Source of the DNA: Candidatus Omnitrophota bacterium
Lineage (GTDB): Bacteria; Omnitrophota; Gorgyraeia; Gorgyraeales; Gorgyraeaceae
NCBI GenBank assembly: GCA_026387215.1
Contig: JAPLMC010000090.1
Location: 1-8,737 of the forward strand
Direction of reading: 5' to 3'
DNA length: 8,737 nt
Both the position numbers and the translations under genes were made by a program. Positions 1 to 5,626 of this stretch are shown here, in pieces. Below the pieces are notes generated by a model. The model saw only the letters and a list, made by a program, of their open reading frames with translations, was not told the origin of the DNA and did not search any database. How positions within the stretch are numbered: position 1 is the first letter of the stretch; every line of letters starts with the position of its first letter.

Positions 1-281
1 AAAATCTTATTTGTAACATGTTCATGAAATATACCTATATTTCTATAAAAAAGCGTATATATTTTGAAAGACTTTAATTCCACGCAAAATTTGGCAGGTT
101 TATACTGGATAGTAACATTCGCAAAATCAGGCAACCCTGTCTTTGGACATACGCATGTAAATTCAGGATTTTCCAGAGTAACGATATAGTCTTTGTCAGG
201 ATACTGATTTTCCCAGATTTCTATTTTGGGCGTTGTTAATTTTTTTATATTTTTTTGTAACCCTTCATAATTAGATTTCAT
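1..281 (-). CDS. queF: NADPH-dependent 7-cyano-7-deazaguanine reductase QueF, 5' part (runs off left edge)
   Basis: QueF reduces the nitrile of preQ0 to the aminomethyl group of preQ1 with NADPH, in the cytosolic pathway to queuosine in tRNA. I translated this reading frame by hand: 93 codons are open from ATG at 281-279 to the window edge. The signature CPKTGLPDF is present, with Cys45 as the expected thioimide-forming nucleophile and Asp52 as the expected acid/base. VELKSFKIY (67-75) is the QueF family motif, and FYRNIGIFHEH (78-88) matches the following conserved block with Glu87. The active-site Cys lies near residue 45, as in the short unimodal (Bacillus YkvM-like, about 165 aa) form and unlike the long E. 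coli form. An extra Cys43 sits two residues before the nucleophile. The start overlaps the stop of the upstream ANTAR gene as ATGA, which suggests translational coupling; no strong ribosome binding site is visible. The identification is firm, but the C-terminus is not in the window. Confidence 0.93.
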   Translation of the reverse strand, partial: MKSNYEGLQKNIKKLTTPKIEIWENQYPDKDYIVTLENPEFTCVCPKTGLPDFANVTIQYKPAKFCVELKSFKIYTLFYRNIGIFHEHVTNKI

Positions 282-988
282 TTCATCTCATGTGCTACTA
301 TTATCGCCTCCGCAACCTCTTTCATGAGTTTGCGATGATCCATGCTGTACTTTTGAATACGTCTGAAAGCGTCTTCTTCTGTAAGCCCCTCCTGCCTCAT
401 CAAAATACCTTTTGCCCTTTCCACAACCTTTCTCGTCTCGAGTTCTTCCTGTATAACCTTTGTTTTTACCATCAACTCTGTATTCTCTATCGCAATTGCC
501 GCCTGGTTTGCAACACTTGTTAGAATGTTTATCTCTGTAGATGTAAATTTATGCGGCTGTGACGTGTAACAGTTCAAAACACCTATAACTTTTCCTTTAA
601 CTGCAAGAGGCACACATAATAAAGATATTAGGTTTTCTTTTTTAGCAATGTCTTTATATTTATACTCCAGTTCTTTTGTAACATCTAGTATTGTTATCGG
701 TTTATTTTCGAGCACTGCTTTCCACGCAACACCTTCTCCTCTGGCTAACGGCTTTTTATTTATATATTCTTCACTTATGCTTTGCGTAGCTCTTATATTT
801 AAATTTTGCTTTTTTTCATCCAGAAGCATTAATGAACAAATCCTGGAATTCATGACCTCTGCCGTAACCGTAACTATAAGCTTCAATATATCCTCCAGAT
901 ATAGATCGCTTGAGATAGCTTTGCTGATCTTAGAAATAGCTTCTATTGTATCGCTGGATTTAGATGTTTTTTTAACTTTCTTTGCCAT
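278..988 (-). CDS. GAF-ANTAR domain protein, probable RNA-binding transcription antiterminator
   Basis: This 236-residue soluble protein has no signal peptide or membrane segment. A short basic, Lys/Ser-rich tail (1-12) precedes a GAF sensor domain (about 27-167, with RGEGVAWKAV at 83-92 and VPLAVKGKVIGVLN at 126-139). A helical linker then leads to an ANTAR domain (about 178-232). The ANTAR signature VVERAKGILMRQEGLTEEDA (188-207) is intact and continues to MDHRKLMKEVAEAI. ANTAR proteins such as AmiR, NasR and EutV bind paired hairpins with hexanucleotide loops in mRNA leaders and prevent termination. Here there is no receiver domain, so an unknown ligand on the GAF domain would be the likely control; that is inference. 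Cys51, Cys125 and Cys140 lie in the GAF domain, but I cannot assign a metal or redox role. The start is two bases after the lpxI stop and the stop overlaps queF, so it is probably co-translated with both. Its RNA targets are unknown. Confidence 0.9.
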   Translation of the reverse strand: MAKKVKKTSKSSDTIEAISKISKAISSDLYLEDILKLIVTVTAEVMNSRICSLMLLDEKKQNLNIRATQSISEEYINKKPLARGEGVAWKAVLENKPITILDVTKELEYKYKDIAKKENLISLLCVPLAVKGKVIGVLNCYTSQPHKFTSTEINILTSVANQAAIAIENTELMVKTKVIQEELETRKVVERAKGILMRQEGLTEEDAFRRIQKYSMDHRKLMKEVAEAIIVAHEMK

Positions 989-990
989 AT

Positions 991-1797
991 TTATACAGCT
1001 ACGATGCTGATACCATAAGATTCCGCAAGCCTTAGTGTTTCCGATTTATCTATTATAAGCGTTTTCTTCGCCTCTACCGCAATACACGCCGCCTTAACTT
1101 CCTGCAGTAATTTTATTGTATTAGGTCCTATCACAGGCACGTCAAATCTCATATCCTGCCTGGGCTTTGTTACCTTAATAACAACTATTCCTTCTTTTCC
1201 ATATTTGGCAGCTCTTATTATAGCCTCGTCAGTGCCTTCGATGGACTCAACCGCCAGCACAACTCTGTCTTTTACTACAACAGACTGGCCTATGTCTAGA
1301 CCTGCTATAACCTTGGCAATCTTCCTGCCAAAATCTATATCTTTTAAAATCCTATCATCAGGCAATTGCTTCGTAAGAACACCTTTTTTAGGAAGGTATT
1401 CCGATAAAAAAATTATTGAGCTTAAAACCTTTATGCCTTTAAACTCCAAGAGCCTCGCAACAGCCCCTATTATGGAATCTGTCTTTTTGTCCTTGAGACT
1501 GCTAAGGAGAAATTGCATTCTTGCATCAATCTTTATATTTTTATCAAAAAGCAACTTATGCTTTACCTGGCCCGCCAATACAATGGAGCGAATATTTTCT
1601 TCCCTGAGAATCTTTAATAATCTATCTAATTCTCCAACGCCAAGCCAGTAAATTTTATTTACAAATTTTTCAAGATCTTTTGATGTCTCTTCATTAATAC
1701 CTATCGCTACTACTTCGATACCTTTTTTTCTGGCGCTATCGGCAAATATAATAGGAAATCTTCCATTACCAGCTATGAGCCCTATTCTATTGACCAT
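991..1797 (-). CDS. lpxI: UDP-2,3-diacylglucosamine diphosphatase LpxI
   Basis: LpxI hydrolyses UDP-2,3-diacylglucosamine to lipid X (2,3-diacylglucosamine 1-phosphate) plus UMP, the fourth step of lipid A synthesis, at the cytosolic face of the inner membrane. It is unrelated to LpxH. The protein is 268 aa, the usual family length. The N-terminal IGLIAGNGRFPIIFAD (5-20) is the family hallmark; SIVLAGQVKH (71-80) and QDMRFDVPVIGP (214-225) are other conserved blocks. The Asp in RFDVP (219) probably matches the catalytic Asp225 of Caulobacter LpxI, which I infer from memory without an alignment. The start is placed at ATG 1797-1795 because AAAGG lies three bases upstream and homologues begin just before GLIAGNG. 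An upstream TTG at 1821 would add eight residues and lies inside an inverted repeat. The gene lies 57 bp after lpxA, the longest gap in the lpx cluster, and two bases before the GAF-ANTAR gene. Confidence 0.94.
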   Translation of the reverse strand: MVNRIGLIAGNGRFPIIFADSARKKGIEVVAIGINEETSKDLEKFVNKIYWLGVGELDRLLKILREENIRSIVLAGQVKHKLLFDKNIKIDARMQFLLSSLKDKKTDSIIGAVARLLEFKGIKVLSSIIFLSEYLPKKGVLTKQLPDDRILKDIDFGRKIAKVIAGLDIGQSVVVKDRVVLAVESIEGTDEAIIRAAKYGKEGIVVIKVTKPRQDMRFDVPVIGPNTIKLLQEVKAACIAVEAKKTLIIDKSETLRLAESYGISIVAV

Positions 1798-1806
1798 TTT
1801 CCTTTG

Positions 1807-1852
1807 CAATAAACTTGACAAAACTTACATTGTCAAAATGTCAAGTTTATTG
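1807..1852. repeat. AT-rich 14-bp inverted repeat in the lpxA-lpxI gap, with three TTGACA/TGTCAA motifs
   Basis: Arms at 1807-1820 (CAATAAACTTGACA) and 1839-1852 are exact reverse complements around an 18-base spacer. TTGACA or its complement TGTCAA occurs three times (1815-1820, 1831-1836, 1839-1844). An alternative 7-bp stem pairs 1815-1821 with 1830-1836 around an 8-base loop. In the leftward transcript the large stem ends just upstream of the lpxI ribosome binding site (1801-1805). There is no U-tract, so it does not look like a terminator. It could be a protein-binding operator, an RNA hairpin affecting lpxI initiation, or part of a weak promoter (TTGACA 1836-1831, 17 bp, TTTATT 1813-1808). 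Confidence 0.75.
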
Positions 1853-1854
1853 GG

Positions 1855-2637
1855 TTATTTGATGCCTCTGCAGACGCCTCGTTCTGAATTTTTTATAAAA
1901 TTCAGGAGGTATTCTATTTCTTCAAAAGATCCTATGTTCTTTTTTACTTTTTCTATGCCATTTTTTAAAATTAAACCTGAGTGAAATAAAATCTTGAACG
2001 CCCTTCTAAGTCTCGCCTGAGCATCTTTTGGCATGCCCGCTCGGGTAATACCTATTAGATTAAGCCCATATACCTTTGCAGGGTTTCCGTCGCATGTAGA
2101 AAAAGGCGGCACATCCTGCACAACTTTTGAACATCCGCCTATTATAGACATCTTTCCAACTCTTGTAAACTGGTGCACTCCTGCAAACCCTCCTAGCACA
2201 ACTTTGTCTTCCAGTGTAACGTGCCCTGCAAGAGTTCCTACATTTGCAATTACGCAGTTATTTCCAACCCTACAGTCGTGCGCAACGTGCGAATACGCCA
2301 TAAAGAGATTTTCATCTCCTACAGAAGTAAAGCTTCCCTCTTCTGTGCCAGGGTTCATTGTAACATATTCTCTTATAACATTTTTCTTACCTATTTTCAG
2401 AAAACTTTTTTTGCCTTTATATTTCAAGTCCTGCGGAGCGCTTCCTATAACAGCTCCTGTAAATATGCAGGTTCCTTCTCCTATTGTAGCATATCCTTCT
2501 ATTGTAGCATGGCCGCCTACAACAACACCTTTTGCTATCTCCGCATTAGGGCCTATAATAGCATAAGGGCCGACTTCTATATCGTCGGCCAGCTTTGCTT
2601 TTTTATCTACAATTGCTGTCGTATGAATCTTATTCAT
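1855..2637 (-). CDS. lpxA: UDP-N-acetylglucosamine 3-O-acyltransferase LpxA
   Basis: LpxA transfers a 3-hydroxyacyl chain from ACP to the 3-OH of UDP-GlcNAc, the first and reversible step of lipid A synthesis, in the cytosol. The protein is 260 aa (E. coli 262). Residues 1 to about 185 form the left-handed beta helix of hexapeptide repeats (for example IGPNAEIAKGVVVGG), and the rest is the helical C-terminal domain. SHVAHD carries His117 and the catalytic His120 (E. coli His125). GHV (His139) and VHQF (His155) keep the E. coli spacing of His144 and His160. QDLKY (69-73) is conserved. Counting from the catalytic His, Gly168 in IIGGCSK falls at the position of E. coli Gly173, the acyl-chain ruler; Gly there is compatible with long chains (about C14 or more), which I infer. 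The start lies three bases after the lpxC-fabZ stop with no clear ribosome binding site, which suggests translational coupling. Confidence 0.97.
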   Translation of the reverse strand: MNKIHTTAIVDKKAKLADDIEVGPYAIIGPNAEIAKGVVVGGHATIEGYATIGEGTCIFTGAVIGSAPQDLKYKGKKSFLKIGKKNVIREYVTMNPGTEEGSFTSVGDENLFMAYSHVAHDCRVGNNCVIANVGTLAGHVTLEDKVVLGGFAGVHQFTRVGKMSIIGGCSKVVQDVPPFSTCDGNPAKVYGLNLIGITRAGMPKDAQARLRRAFKILFHSGLILKNGIEKVKKNIGSFEEIEYLLNFIKNSERGVCRGIK

Positions 2638-2640
2638 ATA

Positions 2641-3954
2641 TTATGCGTCTACTAAAGCGAACATCAGGTCTGCTTCTGTTACAACCGCGCCATTCACAAA
2701 CGCCCTTGTGTGTACCTGTCCTGTCCTTGATTTTAGTTTCATAACCTCTACTTCTAGCTGCAGTTGGTCGCCCGGAACCACTGTCTTTCTAAATTTTACA
2801 TTATCCAAGCTCATGAAATATGCATATTTGCCCATATTCTCTTTTTTATTCAAAAGCAACACCCCGGCCACTTGAGCCATCGCCTCTACGATCAAAACCC
2901 CGGGCATAACAGGCCTGCCTGGAAAATGCCCTGTAAAAAAATGTTCATTCATTGTAACATTTTTTATTCCTACCGCTTTTTTATCAGCCTCCATTTCTAT
3001 TATCTTATCCACCAATAAAAAGGGATACCTGTGCGGAAGTATTTTTTGTATGTCCATAGCATCGAGTGTGTTACCGCTTGTTTCAACATAAACAGCTTTT
3101 ATGCCGCCTGCTTGGAGTTTTTCTCTCTGATTGTTTATCTTTTCCACAAGCTGTACGTTCAGGGGATGGCCACTGCGCATTGCAATAATATGCCCTTTTA
3201 TGCTGTAACCAAGAAGATATAAATCTCCTAAAAGATCCAATATTTTATGCCTGGCAAATTCGTCTTCAAACCTGAGCTTATTATCTATTACCCCATCTTC
3301 TCCAACTACAACCGTATTATCGTAATTAGCGCCTTTTCCGAGACCTTTTTTCCTTAACTCACTCGCCTCTTTTTCTAGACAAAAAGTTCTGGCAGGGGCA
3401 ATTTCTTTTGCAAATGTATTTTCATCTACGGTAAAAGATATATACTGGGCTTTCAAAAGGGGGTGTTCATAATTCAACGTGTAAGATACCCTAAAATTAT
3501 CATCTGGCAAAACCATTATCATAGCCCCGTCCTGCTCAGCCCATAGAGCAGACCTCACTTGATAAATTTTCTTAGGAATGCCCTGGTCTTCGATGCCGAC
3601 TTTTTTTAATATCTCTATGAAACCTTTTGCGCTTCCGTCAAGTCCGGGAAGTTCCGACCCATTTATTTCTATAATAATATTATCTATGCCAAGCGCCCAC
3701 AATGCTGCCATCAGATGCTCTATTGTATGCACTTCTGCTCCGCCAATGCCGATTGAAGTGCGGCGAGGGCTTTTTTCCTGGCCAATTATACTGTTTATGT
3801 CAGCCTTTATCATTGGAGAATCTTTTATATCAACTCTTATAAAATTTATCCCGGTATTAGTAGGCGCAGGCTTAAATTTAAGATTAACATTTACTCCTGT
3901 ATGAAGGCCTACTCCGCTTAATTCGACTGAATTTTTTATCGTTCTTTGTTGCAT
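2641..3954 (-). CDS. lpxC/fabZ: Bifunctional LpxC-FabZ: UDP-3-O-acyl-GlcNAc deacetylase fused to 3-hydroxyacyl-ACP dehydratase
   Basis: This 437-residue protein carries two enzymes. Residues 1 to about 283 are LpxC, the zinc deacetylase that commits UDP-3-O-acyl-GlcNAc to lipid A. GVGLHTG (14-20) and VHTIEHLMAAL (75-85) carry Glu79 (catalytic base) and His80 (zinc). ARHKILDLLGD carries the other zinc ligands, His236 and Asp240, and SGHPLN carries His263 (E. coli His265). Residues about 300-437 are FabZ, a hotdog-fold dehydratase of fatty acid elongation. It has the hallmark ILPHRYPFLLVD (305-316) and GHFPGRPVMPG, with catalytic His343 and Glu357 in VEAMAQ. The two activities compete for the 3-hydroxyacyl-ACP pool, so fusion fixes their ratio. 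The same fusion is known from Bacteroidetes and some other lineages. A strong ribosome binding site, AAAGGGAG, ends four bases before the ATG. All key catalytic residues of both halves are present, so both are probably active. Confidence 0.97.
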   Translation of the reverse strand: MQQRTIKNSVELSGVGLHTGVNVNLKFKPAPTNTGINFIRVDIKDSPMIKADINSIIGQEKSPRRTSIGIGGAEVHTIEHLMAALWALGIDNIIIEINGSELPGLDGSAKGFIEILKKVGIEDQGIPKKIYQVRSALWAEQDGAMIMVLPDDNFRVSYTLNYEHPLLKAQYISFTVDENTFAKEIAPARTFCLEKEASELRKKGLGKGANYDNTVVVGEDGVIDNKLRFEDEFARHKILDLLGDLYLLGYSIKGHIIAMRSGHPLNVQLVEKINNQREKLQAGGIKAVYVETSGNTLDAMDIQKILPHRYPFLLVDKIIEMEADKKAVGIKNVTMNEHFFTGHFPGRPVMPGVLIVEAMAQVAGVLLLNKKENMGKYAYFMSLDNVKFRKTVVPGDQLQLEVEVMKLKSRTGQVHTRAFVNGAVVTEADLMFALVDA

Positions 3955-3958
3955 TTTT

Positions 3959-3966
3959 CTCCCTTT
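3959..3966 (-). promoter_or_regulatory. Strong ribosome binding site of lpxC-fabZ (AAAGGGAG)
   Basis: AAAGGGAG on the minus strand ends four bases before the ATG at 3954, within the 19-bp gap after lpxD. It is the strongest Shine-Dalgarno match I noticed among the gene starts of this window, consistent with independent, efficient initiation at the committed step of lipid A synthesis. Confidence 0.75.
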
Positions 3967-3973
3967 ATGATTT

Positions 3974-5020
3974 TTAAATTTTGCTGTTTTCTTTGGTTGC
4001 GGATTTTAATTTCTCAATCTCTTCTTCTAATTGTTTTACTTTTTTAAACAACTCTGGAAGATTCTGAGTAAATGCATGAATTTTTTTTGCAAAAATATGC
4101 GGTTTGGCAGGATAACCTGAAACGCAGGTATTTGAAGGGATGGATTTCGTTACGCCTGATTGAGCCGCCACCACAACATTATCGCCTATGGAAATATGGC
4201 CTATAATACCTGACTGGCCCGCAATCGTAACATTCTTGCCTATATTTGCGCTACCTGATATACCGCTCTGCGCAACTATTATGGAATTTTCTCCTATTGA
4301 CACATTATGAGCGATCTGAACAAGATTATCTATTTTCGTTCCTTGTTTTATAATGGTTTTATCAAAACGCGCTCTGTCGATAGTTACATTAGCACCTATC
4401 TCTACATCATCCTCTATTATCACAGTCCCTATCTGCGGAATCCTGTGATGCACACCCTGGACTGTTGAGAAACCAAAACCATCGCTTCCGATAACAGTTC
4501 CGCCATGTATAACTACTTTATTTCCTATAGTCACGCTTTCTCTTATTATTACGTATGGATAGATAATGCAGTCTCTGCCGACTTTAGTATGATGGCCTAT
4601 ATAAACGCCCGCGTATAGAACAGTGTTATCTTTTATTTCTACATTATCCTCTAACACAACATACGGGTCTATGGCTACATTTTTCCCTATCTTTACTTTA
4701 TCGCCTATAATAGCTGTTGGATGAATGCCTTTCGGTCTCCTGATGTCATTTGGCGCCAGAAGAGAAACCATCTTTGCAAACGCCAGAGACGGGTTTTTAG
4801 TACGTATAATCGACTTGGGAGCTGTCTTCACATCCATGGATGTTATAATAGCTGACGCTCTTGTCTGGCCCATTAGAGGCAGATACCTTGAATTCGCAAC
4901 AAATGTAAGGTCTCCTTCTTTTGCCTCTTTAATGCCGCAAATACCTGTCACAATTATATTCTCATCGCCTATTATCTCGCCGTCTATTATATGGGCTATT
5001 TCTTTTAATGTCTTTTGCAT
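3974..5020 (-). CDS. lpxD: UDP-3-O-acylglucosamine N-acyltransferase LpxD
   Basis: LpxD adds a second 3-hydroxyacyl chain from ACP to the 2-amino group of UDP-3-O-acylglucosamine, the third step of lipid A synthesis. The protein is 348 aa (E. coli 341). Residues 1-95 are the N-terminal uridine-binding domain, including EGDLTFVANSRY (35-46). Residues about 98-300 are a left-handed beta helix of hexapeptide repeats (HPTAIIGDKVKIGKNVAIDP). VIGSDGFGF (176-184) is conserved. NLVQIAHNVSIG carries the catalytic His238 (E. coli His239). The C-terminal 320-340 stretch is a short charged helix (KKVKQLEEEIEKLKS), likely the trimer coiled coil. The ribosome binding site AAAGGA (5031-5036) lies in the 19-bp gap after skp, about ten bases from the ATG. 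Nineteen bases separate it from lpxC-fabZ downstream. The order skp-lpxD matches the arrangement in E. coli and many diderms. Confidence 0.97.
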   Translation of the reverse strand: MQKTLKEIAHIIDGEIIGDENIIVTGICGIKEAKEGDLTFVANSRYLPLMGQTRASAIITSMDVKTAPKSIIRTKNPSLAFAKMVSLLAPNDIRRPKGIHPTAIIGDKVKIGKNVAIDPYVVLEDNVEIKDNTVLYAGVYIGHHTKVGRDCIIYPYVIIRESVTIGNKVVIHGGTVIGSDGFGFSTVQGVHHRIPQIGTVIIEDDVEIGANVTIDRARFDKTIIKQGTKIDNLVQIAHNVSIGENSIIVAQSGISGSANIGKNVTIAGQSGIIGHISIGDNVVVAAQSGVTKSIPSNTCVSGYPAKPHIFAKKIHAFTQNLPELFKKVKQLEEEIEKLKSATKENSKI

Positions 5021-5039
5021 ATTATAATATTCCTTTATT

Positions 5040-5561
5040 TTATTTGCCTGGCAATACCTTATATTTATCGTTTAATATTTTTACAATCTCGTTTGTAAGG
5101 TCCATTCCAGAGTCACCATATAAAAGCACCCTATCGTTTACAATAATAGAATACCCATTCTTCTCGCCATATTCTTTTATGACACCACTCATTTCTTTCA
5201 GGATATCTTTCACCATATTATCTCTTTCTTTTGTGAGATCTGTCTTAGCTTCCTGGTCAAAATCCTGAAGAGATTTTATCTTTGCTTCTATATCCGCTTC
5301 TTTTTTCTCACGGCTATTTTTATTCATGAGCTCCAGTTCTTCTCTCATTTTCCTTATCTCTTGGACAACATTTTCTCGATCTTTTTGCTTCATATCGCCC
5401 TTTGCTTCCAACTCTTTATCAAAATCCTTTGTCTTCTGGTATTCATCAAATGATCTGGATAGGTCGATATAGCCAATTTTACCCTGCGATTCACTGAAAG
5501 CAGGAGCTAATATAGAGAATAAAAATGTACCTATTAAAATTACTGTTAAAATCTTTCTCAT
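5040..5561 (-). CDS. skp: Periplasmic chaperone Skp/OmpH family
   Basis: Skp (OmpH) trimers hold unfolded outer membrane proteins in the periplasm on their way to BamA. The predicted precursor is 173 aa. Residues 1-23 look like a Sec signal peptide (basic MRK, hydrophobic core, APAFS then ESQ, signal peptidase I type). The mature N-terminus KIGYIDLSRSFDEY (28-41) is the family start. Residues about 40-130 are a highly charged helical, coiled-coil tentacle region rich in Lys and Glu. The C-terminal part (KNGYSIIVNDRVLLYGDSG, then LTNEIVKILN) returns to the trimer body, as in other family members. I chose ATG at 5561-5559 because AGAGGT lies five bases upstream and a clean signal peptide follows. 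A TTG start at 5591 would add ten residues, has no ribosome binding site, and begins inside a hairpin. The gene sits between bamA and lpxD, the usual context. Confidence 0.94.
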   Translation of the reverse strand: MRKILTVILIGTFLFSILAPAFSESQGKIGYIDLSRSFDEYQKTKDFDKELEAKGDMKQKDRENVVQEIRKMREELELMNKNSREKKEADIEAKIKSLQDFDQEAKTDLTKERDNMVKDILKEMSGVIKEYGEKNGYSIIVNDRVLLYGDSGMDLTNEIVKILNDKYKVLPGK

Positions 5562-5566
5562 TTTAT

Positions 5567-5572
5567 ACCTCT
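5567..5572 (-). promoter_or_regulatory. Ribosome binding site of skp (AGAGGT)
   Basis: AGAGGT lies five bases before ATG 5561 on the minus strand. It decides the skp start in favour of this ATG over the TTG at 5591, and it leaves the upstream hairpin untranslated. Confidence 0.8.
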
Positions 5573-5589
5573 GTTTTCTTAACCACCTC

Positions 5590-5624
5590 AACCGCGTAGG
5601 TTGCCAAAGGCAACCTACGCGGTT
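5590..5624. repeat. Perfect 16-bp inverted repeat (hairpin) between bamA and skp
   Basis: Arms at 5590-5605 and 5609-5624 are exact reverse complements (AACCGCGTAGGTTGCC and its partner) around a 3-base loop, AAA on the plus strand. Ten of 16 arm bases are G or C, against AT-rich surroundings. It begins two bases after the bamA stop codon and ends 28 bases before the skp start. In the leftward transcript it would form a very stable stem with a UUU loop. What follows (TGAGGTGG) is not a U-tract, so it is not a canonical intrinsic terminator. It could be an mRNA-stabilising or processing hairpin, or one copy of a dispersed palindromic repeat. Confidence 0.9.
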
Positions 5625-5626
5625 TA

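Noticed and set aside
1798..1821. Upstream TTG start for lpxI at 1821
   Set aside because: The extra eight residues are not family-like and would begin within the inverted repeat. ATG 1797 has AAAGG just upstream and matches where LpxI proteins begin.
1808..1836. Promoter for lpxI (TTGACA, 17 bp, TTTATT)
   Set aside because: The -10 match is only four of six, and the start of transcription would fall about four bases before the ATG, removing the ribosome binding site. It is kept only as a possibility within the inverted-repeat entry.
5562..5591. Upstream TTG start for skp at 5591
   Set aside because: It would add MRWLRKQRYK before the signal peptide, starts in the hairpin, and has no ribosome binding site. 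ATG 5561 has AGAGGT at good spacing.
5590..5624. Hairpin after bamA as a canonical intrinsic terminator
   Set aside because: The leftward transcript continues with UGAGGUGG, not a U-run, and skp and lpxD follow closely as expected for one operon.
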